Part shown: positions 25,014 to 33,682 of the stretch, piece by piece
Numbering within the stretch: the stretch's first letter is position 1
Layout: each line of letters starts with the position of its first letter
Source: Saprospiraceae bacterium
GTDB taxonomy: Bacteria > Bacteroidota > Bacteroidia > Chitinophagales > Saprospiraceae
Reading direction: 5' to 3'
Length of the DNA stretch: 33,752 bases
Assembly: GCA_020630495.1 (NCBI GenBank)
Contig: JAHDBH010000009.1
Coordinates: 24,870-58,621, forward strand
Notes under the pieces: generated by a model
The model's database searches: none
Told to the model about the DNA's origin: nothing
What the model saw: only the letters and a program-made list of their open reading frames with translations
Made by a program: the position numbers and the translations under genes

Positions 25014-25427
25014 AATTTCAAGAATACGACCAGATATTTGGAAGGAAACAATGCACTCATACGACCGCAGACACTAGCAAACTCTGAGATAGAGCAGCTC
25101 ATCATAGATAGTATACAGGAGATCAAAGGTGATCAGATCGTAAAGCTAGATATGACAGAGCTCGAGGAAGCCTCCTGTGATAGCTTTATCATCTGTAATG
25201 GCAGATCTCATACACAGGTAAAGTCAATCGCTGACAATATACAACTACGCCTCAAGCGCGAGTATGGTATCTATCCTACACATGTAGAAGGAGAGCGTGA
25301 AGCGAGCTGGATACTGATCGACTACTTTGACATCGTGGTGCATGTCTTCTATCCAGAGGTGAGAGAATTTTATGGTCTAGAACAGCTCTGGGCCGACGCA
25401 AGTACTACAGAGTACGACTCTATATAA
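25011..25427 (+). CDS. rsfS: Ribosome silencing factor RsfS (Iojap family)
   Basis: RsfS binds ribosomal protein uL14 and blocks subunit joining when nutrients are short. The family core is complete: EIKGDQIVKLDMTELEEAS, then CDSFIICNGRSHTQVKSIAD, then THVEGEREASWILIDYFDIVVHVFYPEVREFYGLEQLWADA. The start is unusual. There is no in-frame ATG before the core and a stop lies at 25002-25004, so initiation must use a non-ATG codon. The frame opens at TTG 25011 (138 residues); TTG 25038 (129 residues, beginning after RYL) is an alternative and fits better with the -7 element at 25006-25013. It is followed by ftsH after 28 nt. Confidence 0.92.
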   Translation: MNFKNTTRYLEGNNALIRPQTLANSEIEQLIIDSIQEIKGDQIVKLDMTELEEASCDSFIICNGRSHTQVKSIADNIQLRLKREYGIYPTHVEGEREASWILIDYFDIVVHVFYPEVREFYGLEQLWADASTTEYDSI

Positions 25428-25455
25428 GATCAATACTACACCCTAGCTAACTACC

Positions 25456-27456
25456 ATGGATAAAAATACTACGCCAGGTGGCGGAAATAATAAACCAAAA
25501 TTCAACATCAGTGGATGGTGGATCTATGGAGTGGTCATCGTCGCTCTACTAGCTTTTCAGCTTGTCAGCTCCAGTAGTAGCGGCAAGGACAATATCACTC
25601 TCAATCAATTTGAGCAAATGGCGAGAGATGGTGCCATAGAGCGCCTCGAAATCGTCAATAAGGAGCTCGGATACGTCTATCTCACCCCCGAAGCAAAGAA
25701 GCAAGACAAGTATAAGGATGCTTCTCAGCCAGGTCTCACGGGTGAGCGACCGCACTACATCTTCAATATAGGTCCATCAGAAAACTTTGCTGAGAAACTC
25801 GATGGCATCAATAAAAATCTCGGTACGCCGATCAAGCTAGAATACAAGACTCAGACGAGCTGGCTGCCGCACCTTACCACCATCGCAATACCGCTGCTAC
25901 TTCTGGTATTTCTCTGGATGTTCATCCTGCGTCGTGTAGGTGGATCTGGCGGAGGACCAGGAGCACAGATCTTTAATATAGGCAAGAGCCGCGCGACGCT
26001 CTTTGATGCTAAGACTAAGGTGAGCGTGACATTTCAGGACGTAGCTGGACTGGATGAAGCTAAAGAAGAAGTCATGGAAGTGGTAGACTTCCTCAAGAAT
26101 CCTCAGAAGTATACTGCTCTGGGTGGCAAGATACCCAAGGGAGTCCTTCTTGTAGGCCCTCCTGGTACGGGTAAGACGCTACTTGCTAAAGCAGTGGCAG
26201 GCGAGGCTGGTGTGCCATTCTTCTCTATCTCTGGGAGTGACTTTGTGGAGATGTTTGTGGGTGTAGGAGCATCGCGGGTGCGTGATCTCTTCAAGCAAGC
26301 TCGTGAGAAGGCACCCTGTATCATCTTTATCGACGAGATAGATGCTATAGGTCGCGCTCGCGGTAAGAACAATGTCCAGGGAGGTAATGACGAGAGAGAA
26401 AACACACTCAATCAGCTACTGGTGGAGATGGACGGATTCTCTACAGACAAGGGTGTCATACTCATGGCAGCCACTAATAGACCAGATGTGCTCGACAATG
26501 CTCTGCTGCGACCAGGACGCTTTGATCGACAGATCGGTATAGATCTTCCTGACCTGCAAGGACGCGAGGCCATATTCAAAGTACACCTTAAGCACATCAA
26601 GACTGGGCCAGATATCAATGCTGTGGTCCTTGCTGAGATGACACCAGGATTTGCTGGAGCGGATATCGCCAACATATGTAATGAAGCTGCGCTTATCGCT
26701 GCCCGCAGGGAAAAGAGTGCGATAGATATGGATGACTTCAACTTTGCTCTAGATCGGGTCATCGGAGGTCTAGAAAAGAAAAATAAACTCATATCGCCCG
26801 AAGAGAAAAAGGTCATCGCCTACCATGAGGCTGGTCATGCTGTATGTGGATGGATGCTAGAGCATGCAAGTCCTCTTGTAAAAGTGACTATAGTACCTCG
26901 TGGAGTAGGCACGCTGGGCTACGCACAGTACTTACCCAAGGAGGAGTACATCACTCGTACAGAGGCGCTACTTGATCGTATGTGCATGACCTTTGGCGGG
27001 CGTGCAGCTGAGCGTATCATATTTGATAAGATATCTACCGGTGCTCAGAGTGACCTAGATCAAGTGACCAAGATGGCGTACAGTATGATCGCTGTCTACG
27101 GCATGAATGATGAGGTGGGCAATGTGTCATTTTACGGCATGCAGCAAGATCAGTTCCAGAAGCCCTACTCCGACGCTACCGCTTCACTGATAGATGAGGA
27201 AGTGCGCAAGCTGGTTGACTCACAGTATCATCGAGCTATCAAGCTTCTGCAGGATAATCGAGATAAGCTCGAGACACTTGCGCAGGCGCTTCTAGAACGC
27301 GAGGTGATCGTAAAGTCTGATGTAGAAGAACTTATAGGCAAGCGACCATTTGGCGAACCCACTAAGCCCCATGAGGCTGCCGCTGGTCATGTGGAAGGCT
27401 CACGAGATCCTAGCTCTGCTCCCACAGCAGAAGCCAAGTCAGACAGTACAGACTAG
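25456..27456 (+). CDS. ftsH: ATP-dependent zinc metalloprotease FtsH
   Basis: FtsH is a membrane-anchored AAA+ protease that degrades misfolded and regulatory membrane and cytosolic proteins. The 666-residue chain has a first membrane helix at 21-38 ([16 protein letters not shown]), a periplasmic domain, and a second helix near 136-160. The AAA domain has Walker A GPPGTGKT at 234-241, Walker [10 protein letters not shown] at 288-296 and arginine-finger region [12 protein letters not shown] near 348-359. The zinc protease motif HEAGH spans 457-461, with the third ligand likely in [12 protein letters not shown] near 525-535. The last ~35 residues are a polar tail. It lies downstream of rsfS and converges on the rprY-like gene. 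The 65 bp between them contain a GC-rich inverted repeat but no T-run, so no terminator can be called. Confidence 0.97.
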   Translation: MDKNTTPGGGNNKPKFNISGWWIYGVVIVALLAFQLVSSSSSGKDNITLNQFEQMARDGAIERLEIVNKELGYVYLTPEAKKQDKYKDASQPGLTGERPHYIFNIGPSENFAEKLDGINKNLGTPIKLEYKTQTSWLPHLTTIAIPLLLLVFLWMFILRRVGGSGGGPGAQIFNIGKSRATLFDAKTKVSVTFQDVAGLDEAKEEVMEVVDFLKNPQKYTALGGKIPKGVLLVGPPGTGKTLLAKAVAGEAGVPFFSISGSDFVEMFVGVGASRVRDLFKQAREKAPCIIFIDEIDAIGRARGKNNVQGGNDERENTLNQLLVEMDGFSTDKGVILMAATNRPDVLDNALLRPGRFDRQIGIDLPDLQGREAIFKVHLKHIKTGPDINAVVLAEMTPGFAGADIANICNEAALIAARREKSAIDMDDFNFALDRVIGGLEKKNKLISPEEKKVIAYHEAGHAVCGWMLEHASPLVKVTIVPRGVGTLGYAQYLPKEEYITRTEALLDRMCMTFGGRAAERIIFDKISTGAQSDLDQVTKMAYSMIAVYGMNDEVGNVSFYGMQQDQFQKPYSDATASLIDEEVRKLVDSQYHRAIKLLQDNRDKLETLAQALLEREVIVKSDVEELIGKRPFGEPTKPHEAAAGHVEGSRDPSSAPTAEAKSDSTD

Positions 27457-27521
27457 CGCTTTACCGTATGGTGGCCGTGGCCAGCGGCGAAGTGCCCAAT
27501 TGAAAATGCTGATCTGAACGA

Positions 27522-28241
27522 CTAGTCCTCGACCTCCCGTCGATCTACCAGTCTGAAGCCATTGCCGTGGATATTTACGATCTCTAGCTGGTCATCCTTC
27601 TCTAGATACTTGCGCAGCTTAGTGACAAATACGTCCATGCTGCGTGCCGTGAAGTAATTGTCTTCACCCCAGATCTTCTTGAGTGCCACAGATCGCTCCA
27701 GCACTTCATTCTTGTGCATAGAAAACAATCGGAGCAGCTGTGCTTCCTTAGGCGATAGCTTATCCTTAGTGGGCTCATCTCCTTTGCGATGAGTCAGTAT
27801 CCTGAGAGGAAAGTTGAAATGATAATCTCCTATGACAAATTCTTTGATATCCTCACGCGGATCTTTTTCTTTCTGGGAGCGCTTGAGGATATTCTGTACT
27901 CGTAGTAGCAGCTCTTCACTGTTAAATGGCTTTGAGATGTAGTCATCAGCTCCTATGCGCAGACCTTCTACCACATCCTCTTTGAGATTCTTGGCGGTGA
28001 GGAAGATGATGGGCGTCTCCTGATCGGTCTCCCTGACATCCTTAGCAAGTGTAAATCCGTCCTTCTTAGGCATCATCACATCAAAGATGCAGAGGTCATA
28101 CTCGCTCTCCTTAAACTTCTGATAACCCATCATACCATCAGTAGCCAAGGTCACATCGTAGTCATTCATCTCGAGGTAGGAGCGGAGTACGTCTCCAAAG
28201 TTCTGATCGTCTTCTACAAGGAGTATTCTATTGTTTTCCAT
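27522..28241 (-). CDS. rprY: OmpR-family response regulator, RprY-like
   Basis: This 239-residue regulator has a receiver domain with acidic pocket EDD (residues 10-12), phospho-acceptor Asp54 (CIFDVMMPKKDG), Thr82 (IIFLTAKN) and Lys104 (YISKPF). A winged-helix output domain covers about 130-235, ending in the pattern FTARSMDVFVTKLRKYLEKD and VNIHGNGFRLV. The sequence, including MNDYDVTLATDG and MMPKKDGFTLAKDVRE, is close to what I know of the RprY branch of Bacteroidota regulators. It is transcribed after its kinase, 39 nt downstream, and should be phosphorylated by it. The exact regulon is unknown; the divergent PDZ gene is a candidate target. Confidence 0.88.
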   Translation of the reverse strand: MENNRILLVEDDQNFGDVLRSYLEMNDYDVTLATDGMMGYQKFKESEYDLCIFDVMMPKKDGFTLAKDVRETDQETPIIFLTAKNLKEDVVEGLRIGADDYISKPFNSEELLLRVQNILKRSQKEKDPREDIKEFVIGDYHFNFPLRILTHRKGDEPTKDKLSPKEAQLLRLFSMHKNEVLERSVALKKIWGEDNYFTARSMDVFVTKLRKYLEKDDQLEIVNIHGNGFRLVDRREVED

Positions 28242-28280
28242 GGCCTGTGTTTTGGTGGTGTCTAAATGTTAAAATCTAAA

Positions 28281-29684
28281 TTAGGCCTGATTTTGTTCAT
28301 ATGGAAAGAATAGGCTGAACTTACTGCCCTTATTTAACTCACTCTTAACCTCGATACGCCCTTGATGTGCTGTCATTAAGCTTTTGACGTAGCTCAGTCC
28401 TAGTCCAAAGCCCTTGACATCATGTAGATTTCCTGTATGCACTCGGTAAAATTTATCAAAGATGTATTTCTTAGCTTCTGAGCTGAGGCCTATGCCATTG
28501 TCGGCTACACTCACTACCACGCCGCCAGGTTTATTCTCTGTGCTTACAGTGATGCGCGGCTCCTGTGGCGTATACTTATTGGCATTGTCTAGGAGGTTAT
28601 AGATCATATTGCCTATATGCGTCTGGTCGCCCTGTATGGTAGTGCGCTCAGCGTTAAGCTCCATGTGGATCAGACCACCTCGTTGCTCTACTTTGAGTCT
28701 TGTATGCTCCACGGCTTGCTCTATGATGGCGTGTATGTCTACTTCGATAATCTTAAGCTCAAAGTTGCTTTTGTCCACCAAGGCCATTTGCAGCACTTTC
28801 TCTACCTGGCTGAGCATGCGCGCATTTTCCTGCTTGATGATCTGAGCAAATCGCTGGATGCGGTCAGGTGCCGCTATGACTTTGGGTGATGTGATGCTAT
28901 CGGTAGCCAGAGAGATCGTCGCTATGGGAGTCTTAAACTCGTGCGTCATATTGTTGATAAAGTCAGTCTTCATCTCTGAGACTTTCTTCTGTCTGAGAAT
29001 CACCCAGATCGTGTAGACAAAGCAAGCGAGTATCAGAAGCAAAAACAGAAATACCAGTAAAAGAAAAGGTAAAGCAGACTTCCAGATAAATTGCCGTCGC
29101 TGCGGAAAATACATGATGATCTCCGCCCTAGGATTGCCTACCGTACCGAAAAGATCGCGGGAGTAGCTGCTTTTTTGATGAAAATCATGCTGATCTGGCG
29201 ACTCCTCAAATGCTGGACTGCTATTTCCTGATGATGACTCCTGTACCACATAGTAGTCATCGATGAATAAGAAAGCATCCGTACGCTTACTCTTCACGGC
29301 ATAGTGATATTCGGCAGTGATACCTACACTTTCCATCTCCTTCTTCACATAGTCGCTGAGAGCCTGGATATCTATTTTCTCTTCTGGTGCTCCAATAAGT
29401 AAATCACCTCGGGTATCGCTCAAGCCTCGCAACTCAGCCTCACGCTGGGTAATGCCGTATTTGCTGTAACTGGGAACGAGATTCTTGCGCGTAGATTCAT
29501 TGCGCTTTCTGTCTTGGAGTTCGAGATACTCTGCCGTATTGAGAAGCACCTTGTACACATTGTCATCAAATCTCATCTCGAGATCTAGCACACTCTTGCG
29601 TATCCAGAAGGACTGGACCACAGCCGTACCTAGGAGAGATACAGTCATGAGTGCTATGATGATGGTGATGGCTCGGCGATTCAT
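28281..29684 (-). CDS. rprX: Membrane sensor histidine kinase, RprX-like
   Basis: The ATG at 29684 is used (467 residues, MNRRAITIII), since the longer frame opens with a TTG at 29726 and adds residues without family character. The layout is membrane helix 1 at about 5-24, a periplasmic sensor of ~175 residues, helix 2 at about 203-228, then the kinase core. The H-box is FINNMTHEFKTPIATIS with phospho-acceptor His248. The N-box is IYNLLDNANKYTP, followed by G-boxes VADNGIGLS and GFGLGLSYVKSL. The periplasmic domain has no motif I recognise. It is a complete, active-looking kinase and precedes the response regulator in the same direction. Confidence 0.88.
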   Translation of the reverse strand: MNRRAITIIIALMTVSLLGTAVVQSFWIRKSVLDLEMRFDDNVYKVLLNTAEYLELQDRKRNESTRKNLVPSYSKYGITQREAELRGLSDTRGDLLIGAPEEKIDIQALSDYVKKEMESVGITAEYHYAVKSKRTDAFLFIDDYYVVQESSSGNSSPAFEESPDQHDFHQKSSYSRDLFGTVGNPRAEIIMYFPQRRQFIWKSALPFLLLVFLFLLLILACFVYTIWVILRQKKVSEMKTDFINNMTHEFKTPIATISLATDSITSPKVIAAPDRIQRFAQIIKQENARMLSQVEKVLQMALVDKSNFELKIIEVDIHAIIEQAVEHTRLKVEQRGGLIHMELNAERTTIQGDQTHIGNMIYNLLDNANKYTPQEPRITVSTENKPGGVVVSVADNGIGLSSEAKKYIFDKFYRVHTGNLHDVKGFGLGLSYVKSLMTAHQGRIEVKSELNKGSKFSLFFPYEQNQA

Positions 29685-29766
29685 GCAGTAGTAGATACGA
29701 AGGTAGAGACCTTTATAGTTCGTCAAGTGAGTTATACGTCTGGCAGCAAGCCAAAGTCGGTGACTT

Positions 29767-29783
29767 TTAACGAGTGCTTAACG
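29767..29783 (+). promoter_or_regulatory. Direct repeat TTAACG with 11-bp period, candidate response-regulator site
   Basis: TTAACG occurs at 29767-29772 and again at 29778-29783, exactly one helical turn apart, with a weaker TTAGAG in register at 29789-29794. OmpR-family regulators bind tandem half-sites with about this period. The site lies between the kinase and PDZ genes, about 50 bp upstream of the candidate -7 element of the latter. Confidence 0.45.
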
Positions 29784-29816
29784 CTTTCTTAGAGATCTCC
29801 CGAGTCCACTTCTTTG

Positions 29817-29824
29817 TATATTTA
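29817..29824 (+). promoter_or_regulatory. Candidate -7 element for the PDZ gene
   Basis: TATATTTA matches TAnnTTTG at seven of eight positions and ends 38 bp before the ATG at 29863, which leaves a normal leader. The -33 region is not clear, which would fit an activator-dependent promoter. Confidence 0.3.
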
Positions 29825-29862
29825 AGAAATTACACTCTTCACTTAAAACTCTTCAAATCACG

Positions 29863-30867
29863 ATGAAAAAATTTTTCTTGTTTAAGGCATTGCTTTTTCT
29901 GTTTGCAGGTCTCTCGATGGATGCTCAGTCACAGAGCAAAGGCAAAGTCATCATCATCGAAGAATACATCGATGAAAATGGCGAAAAACAAACGAAACGT
30001 ACGGAGAAGGAATGGGATGATGCTGATGAGATGAATCGCTATCTGGATCTAGAGATGCCAGGTAGTTTTGATATACAAGAATACTTGGATGACGAGGGAA
30101 ATACCTTCATCTTCCCACCCTCTAGCGGTATGGATTTTCCCTGGGGAGGTGAATTAAAACCCTACCTGGGCGTGACCATGACAGATCATGATGAAGGAGC
30201 GCAGATAAAATCAGTCGCACCAGGCAGCCCTGCTGATCTGGCAGGTCTGCAAGTAGATGACATCCTCATCAGTGTAGATGGCATAGTCAGTGCCACGCCG
30301 TCTGATGTAGTCCATGCCATCAATGAGCATGACGTCGATGATGTCATCACCATTAAGTATGCTCGTGATGGAAAGACTCATACTACAGAGGCGATTCTAG
30401 AAGGCAAGCAGGGAGACCAGGGATCCTTCTTCAGTTTCTTTAATGATGATGACATCATGAAACGATTTCAGGATATACAGGAAAATTTCCCTGATATACA
30501 GCGTTTTTTCCAAGATATGCCCTCGGATGGTAGCATGTCATGGTACTCAGAAGATCATAATTTCCCAGAGGGAATGCGCCCCAGACTAGGAGCTACCGTA
30601 CAGAATCACGAAGATACTGGAGTGGAAATCGTCCAGGTATCTCCAGGATCTCTCGCACAAGCTGCGGGATTAAGAGCTGGCGATATCATCATCTCGTATG
30701 ATCAAGTGGACATCAACTCTGTCAGTGAGCTACAGTCTCACCTCGCTGGACAGGAGTGGAATGAGCAAGTGCAGATATCATACTTACGAGATGGAAACCC
30801 TCAGACAACTACCTTAGACTACACTAAGCCAGAAATACCGAGACCGAAGAATCTGAAACGACTGTAG
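29863..30867 (+). CDS. Exported tandem-PDZ protein without protease domain
   Basis: A signal peptide (MKKFFLFKALLFLFAGLSMDAQS) precedes a 310-residue mature protein with two PDZ domains: about 100-181 (YLGVTMTDHDEGAQIKSVAP, then LAGLQVDDILISVDG) and 239-320 (RPRLGATVQNHEDTG, then AAGLRAGDIIISYDQ). Each has a usual peptide-binding loop (KPYLGV; RPRLGA). The HtrA/DegP-type trypsin domain is absent, and no other catalytic motif is visible. The N-terminal 80 residues are acidic (IIEEYIDENGEKQ), and the linker between PDZ domains has DIQ-x-F repeats (FQDIQENFPDIQRFF). It probably binds the ends of envelope proteins, as an adaptor or sensor. It is divergent from the RprXY-like system and ends in a terminator. 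Confidence 0.85.
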   Translation: MKKFFLFKALLFLFAGLSMDAQSQSKGKVIIIEEYIDENGEKQTKRTEKEWDDADEMNRYLDLEMPGSFDIQEYLDDEGNTFIFPPSSGMDFPWGGELKPYLGVTMTDHDEGAQIKSVAPGSPADLAGLQVDDILISVDGIVSATPSDVVHAINEHDVDDVITIKYARDGKTHTTEAILEGKQGDQGSFFSFFNDDDIMKRFQDIQENFPDIQRFFQDMPSDGSMSWYSEDHNFPEGMRPRLGATVQNHEDTGVEIVQVSPGSLAQAAGLRAGDIIISYDQVDINSVSELQSHLAGQEWNEQVQISYLRDGNPQTTTLDYTKPEIPRPKNLKRL

Positions 30868-30907
30868 GAACTATGAGATCTGCTCCGACTGATCTATAAA
30901 GCTATCA

Positions 30908-30938
30908 GGCCAGCGTCTATCAATCGCTGGCCTTTTTC
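30908..30938 (+). terminator. Rho-independent terminator after the PDZ gene
   Basis: GGCCAGCG (30908-30915) pairs with CGCTGGCC (30925-30932) across a 9-nt loop and is followed by TTTTTC. The reverse direction lacks a T-run, so it serves only the forward transcript. Confidence 0.88.
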
Positions 30939-30959
30939 ATATCCTCTCGCTTCGTGATC

Positions 30960-31877
30960 CTAGCGCACAGGAAAGTGCACACGCGTGATCAAGTCCTTGG
31001 GATCTGTGTCTTTAGGACTATTTGCATATGTCTCAAAAGGCACCAGCTTCTTGGCTGACCTAAATTCCTTAGACCGCATGGCGCTATGTCCTGCGGACCA
31101 TGCATTGCCTAGATACTCGTAGGGACCATGATGCTCTACAGTCCATACCTTCATATCTGGCAGTTCTGCAAGCATATATCCATCAGGAGCGCTATCGCTA
31201 TCCACAGGTACGCCTATGGTATATTCCATGAGATCCTTGTGAGGTTGCCACTTGCTCATCAGCGTAAAGGCCCTCTCAGGATGTGCCTCGGGCATCTTAT
31301 AGGCATGAGCCATCAAGTCTTCCCAGTCATTTTTCATCGTCTCAGACATGGCCGATATAGGAGCCTGTCGCTTTCGACCCATATACTTGCCGCCCTTATA
31401 GCTCTCTACACCTTTAAAGTCGAGCTTGCTAGGGATCTCACCTGTCTCTAAGTGTGCTTTCAGTAGCTGAAGACCACGCTCGTAGTCCATACCCACATAT
31501 CCTTCCATCTGACTTTTCATCCAGAAGAGAAACCAAGGGAGCGAGCTGTCAAGCGTCCATTTCACTTCTGTGCCGCCCTCTACCTCATGTAAGTACATAC
31601 CCACATCTGCCTGAGACTTCCATGGTGATAAGAATTGTAGATCATAGGTGATCTGGTCTGTACCGTTGGTGTCTTTAATTCGCATCTCTCCACTACCTAC
31701 ACGTGAGCCCTCCCAGCTGTAGTAGCTTTTATCATCCTTGACCTTGACGGTGGCGCTGGGATCCATGATGAGCCATGGTGACCAGTCCTTCCATTGACCC
31801 ATATCTATCAGTGAATCATGCACTTGAGATATAGGTGCATTTACAGTCAGCTTTCTGGTGACGTGCATAGGTGGCAT
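30960..31877 (-). CDS. SRPBCC-domain protein with C-terminal GyrI-like effector-binding domain
   Basis: The N-terminal half (about residues 5-150) is an SRPBCC/polyketide-cyclase-like fold: VTRKLTVNAPISQVHDSLIDMGQWKDWSPW, quoted in parts as NAPISQVHDSLIDMG and WKDWSPWLIMDP, then GSRVGSGEMRI and GTEVKWTLDSSLPW. The C-terminal half (about 165-305) looks like the GyrI-like/AraC effector-binding domain, with TIGVPVDSD, LPDMKVWTVEHHGPYEYLGNAW and FETYANSPKDTDPKDLITRVHFPV patterns. Both folds bind small hydrophobic ligands. There is no DNA-binding domain, so it is not itself a regulator of the AraC or MerR type. A second ATG three codons in (31868) is possible. It is 118 bp downstream of porQ and may be a separate transcript. 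Confidence 0.8.
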   Translation of the reverse strand: MPPMHVTRKLTVNAPISQVHDSLIDMGQWKDWSPWLIMDPSATVKVKDDKSYYSWEGSRVGSGEMRIKDTNGTDQITYDLQFLSPWKSQADVGMYLHEVEGGTEVKWTLDSSLPWFLFWMKSQMEGYVGMDYERGLQLLKAHLETGEIPSKLDFKGVESYKGGKYMGRKRQAPISAMSETMKNDWEDLMAHAYKMPEAHPERAFTLMSKWQPHKDLMEYTIGVPVDSDSAPDGYMLAELPDMKVWTVEHHGPYEYLGNAWSAGHSAMRSKEFRSAKKLVPFETYANSPKDTDPKDLITRVHFPVR

Positions 31878-31995
31878 AGACTCTATCTAGTTGATGAGCT
31901 ATGAAAGTAGAAATTTCTTGAGACAATTCTTCTGGAAGCAATAAAATGATCACTGGCGCCATGTAGCGCATATCTCAGATATCACTACCTAGATG

Positions 31996-33054
31996 CTAGA
32001 GCTCTCGGTCTTTACTAAATTTATCCAGACTAGTCCTGATAGATATGTGATGGGCCGTGCCGGCCACATGATAGATGCCGGCTCCATAGTCGATGATAAA
32101 TCGATTAGCTCGTAGTCCTAGACCCATAGAGAATCCTGCAAGGTTTCTGAAGGGTGCGACTTTCAGCTCTGCACGGCGCTGATTGCTGTAAGAAAATCTG
32201 AGACGAAAATTTTCCTCTGGTCCCAGCAGAAACTCACCGCTCAGTACCAGATGACGCGAAAACTTGTCCAAGAATCCCAACTCAGCTGCGCTGTCATCAT
32301 CTCCAAAGAGTGTTCCTTGCTCATCCAATCGTGGATCGTCAAAGCTAAGGTCCCAGCGATTGAGCGAGTGTAGCACAGCACCCATCCTGAAAGGAAGATG
32401 CTCAAGCCGCTTCGTCACGCTCAGCTGGATATCAAGCGGCAACTCTTCATCCACCTCATCATAGAGACTGAGCTGTGTGCCTAGGTTTCTTATGAGCAGG
32501 CTTGCGCCAAAACGCTGGGATTCCTTATAGTACAAAAAGGAAAGATCCATCGCTACCGCAGCACTAGAATATGTACCGAGACGCGAGGTAATAAACTTCA
32601 TATTGGCACCCATGCTCAGATCCTCGTAGATCTCGCGAGATGCACCTACAAAAAAACTGTACTCTGCTCCAGAAAAAGGAGCTGTCTCCGTTCCCAGTCG
32701 ATCATACCCCCGAAAGTCTCCGTAGTCGATATACTGTATACCTCCCTGAAGATGAATATTCTTGTCCTTGAGACTGTGACCGTAGGATAGTAGTCCCTGA
32801 CCTATACCTCCTGGAGCAAAGCTGTGATGAAATCCTATAGATCTATGCGTCTCTTCACTAAGCATGGCAGGATGATGATAGGCAAGACCTAAGTCGCCGT
32901 CTTTGATGGCTGGTATCACACCTCCTAGCGCAGTGGCACGCGCAGATGGACTCAACTGCAAGAACTGGTAGCTATAGTCACCACCTATCTGTGCTTGCAT
33001 CCCACTTCCCAGTGTGCTAAGAAGTACTACTACTGCTATACTAAGAGTCTTCAT
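31996..33054 (-). CDS. porQ: Type IX secretion system protein PorQ
   Basis: PorQ is an outer-membrane beta-barrel part of the type IX secretion attachment complex, which moves CTD-bearing cargo to the cell surface in Bacteroidota. The 352-residue protein has a signal peptide (MKTLSIAVVVLLSTLGSGMQAQ) and the family start IGGDYSYQFLQLSPSARATALGGV. It continues with alternating beta-strand patterns through to the end (GMSMGLGLRANRFIIDYGAG-like region near 320 and HISIRTSLDKF). The family match rests on the N-terminal signature and the length. Its start overlaps the end of the MORN lipoprotein gene by 14 nt. No other type IX genes are in the window. Confidence 0.85.
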   Translation of the reverse strand: MKTLSIAVVVLLSTLGSGMQAQIGGDYSYQFLQLSPSARATALGGVIPAIKDGDLGLAYHHPAMLSEETHRSIGFHHSFAPGGIGQGLLSYGHSLKDKNIHLQGGIQYIDYGDFRGYDRLGTETAPFSGAEYSFFVGASREIYEDLSMGANMKFITSRLGTYSSAAVAMDLSFLYYKESQRFGASLLIRNLGTQLSLYDEVDEELPLDIQLSVTKRLEHLPFRMGAVLHSLNRWDLSFDDPRLDEQGTLFGDDDSAAELGFLDKFSRHLVLSGEFLLGPEENFRLRFSYSNQRRAELKVAPFRNLAGFSMGLGLRANRFIIDYGAGIYHVAGTAHHISIRTSLDKFSKDREL

Positions 33055-33682
33055 CTATGACTTCATCTTTTTCCTGTTTCCATACAGTAGTACAGTTGCC
33101 ACGTACGCAGTCCATACGTTTAGAGAGTTCGCCGTCCTCATCGTAGAGTTCTAGCGGACCATGCTCGTTGTCACCGTCCAGATAGACTCCGCGAGTCTTC
33201 AAGTTACCATTGGCATGATATTCCATGAATGGCCCTTGCTCCAGATTATTAGTGAAGGGCACTTTCTCTGCTAGCTGTCCGCTAGGGTAGTACTTGTACC
33301 AGATGCCCTTCATAGCTCCGTCCACATATTGGCCTTCTTGCTTGACACCAGATCCGTCTTCGTAGTAGCTGCGATACAGACCGTGAAATTTACCATTGCG
33401 ATATGTCTCGATGACAAGTGTATCCCCTGCTGGCGAATACATGATACTAGGACCTTCGAGGACTCCAGACACATAGCTCGCTTCTGATTGCAGATTTCCC
33501 TGCTCATCATAGTACTTGGCGATACCATCTCGGTCATCTGTACCCTTGATGACTTGGTACTCCTGTGTGAGCTTGCCGTCATCCGTCTCTATCTTTTTCC
33601 ACTCTCGCTGATCGCAGGAGACTAGGAGGAGGCAGGTCAGACCTATTGCTATCAATTTCATATGCAGACTGTAACGTTTCAT
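33041..33682 (-). CDS. MORN_2-repeat lipoprotein
   Basis: I use the ATG at 33682 (MKRYSLHMKLIAIGLTCLLLVSC), which gives a normal lipoprotein signal with lipobox LVSC. ATGs at 33706, 33688 and 33661 are also in frame. About five to six MORN_2 (YwqK-like) repeats follow, each with the pattern G-x-x-x-x-Y/F-x-x-x-G-x-L: GIAKYYDEQGNLQSEASY, GLYRSYYEDG, GIWYKYYPSGQLAEKVPF, GPFMEYHANGNLKTRGVY and GPLELYDEDGELSKR. Such repeats form beta-hairpin arrays on the cell surface or periplasm. Some annotation pipelines call the family an antitoxin, but nothing here supports that. It overlaps porQ by 14 nt and so is likely made with it. Confidence 0.82.
   Translation of the reverse strand: MKRYSLHMKLIAIGLTCLLLVSCDQREWKKIETDDGKLTQEYQVIKGTDDRDGIAKYYDEQGNLQSEASYVSGVLEGPSIMYSPAGDTLVIETYRNGKFHGLYRSYYEDGSGVKQEGQYVDGAMKGIWYKYYPSGQLAEKVPFTNNLEQGPFMEYHANGNLKTRGVYLDGDNEHGPLELYDEDGELSKRMDCVRGNCTTVWKQEKDEVIDEDS

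Noticed and set aside
27457-27521. GC-rich inverted repeat (TGGCC/GGCCA) between ftsH and the rprY-like gene as a terminator
   Set aside because: The stem is short with a 2-nt loop and there is no T-run on either strand.
29685-29726. 14-residue N-terminal extension of the histidine kinase
   Set aside because: It begins with TTG, while the ATG at 29684 is followed directly by the typical first membrane helix.
31970-31982. ATATCT/AGATAT inverted repeat between the SRPBCC gene and porQ
   Set aside because: It is AT-rich with a 1-nt centre, forms no stable hairpin and has no T-run; not enough for a regulatory call.
33041-33682. Antitoxin label for the MORN_2 lipoprotein
   Set aside because: The label is a common automatic annotation for YwqK-like repeats, but no toxin gene is adjacent and the lipobox points to the envelope.
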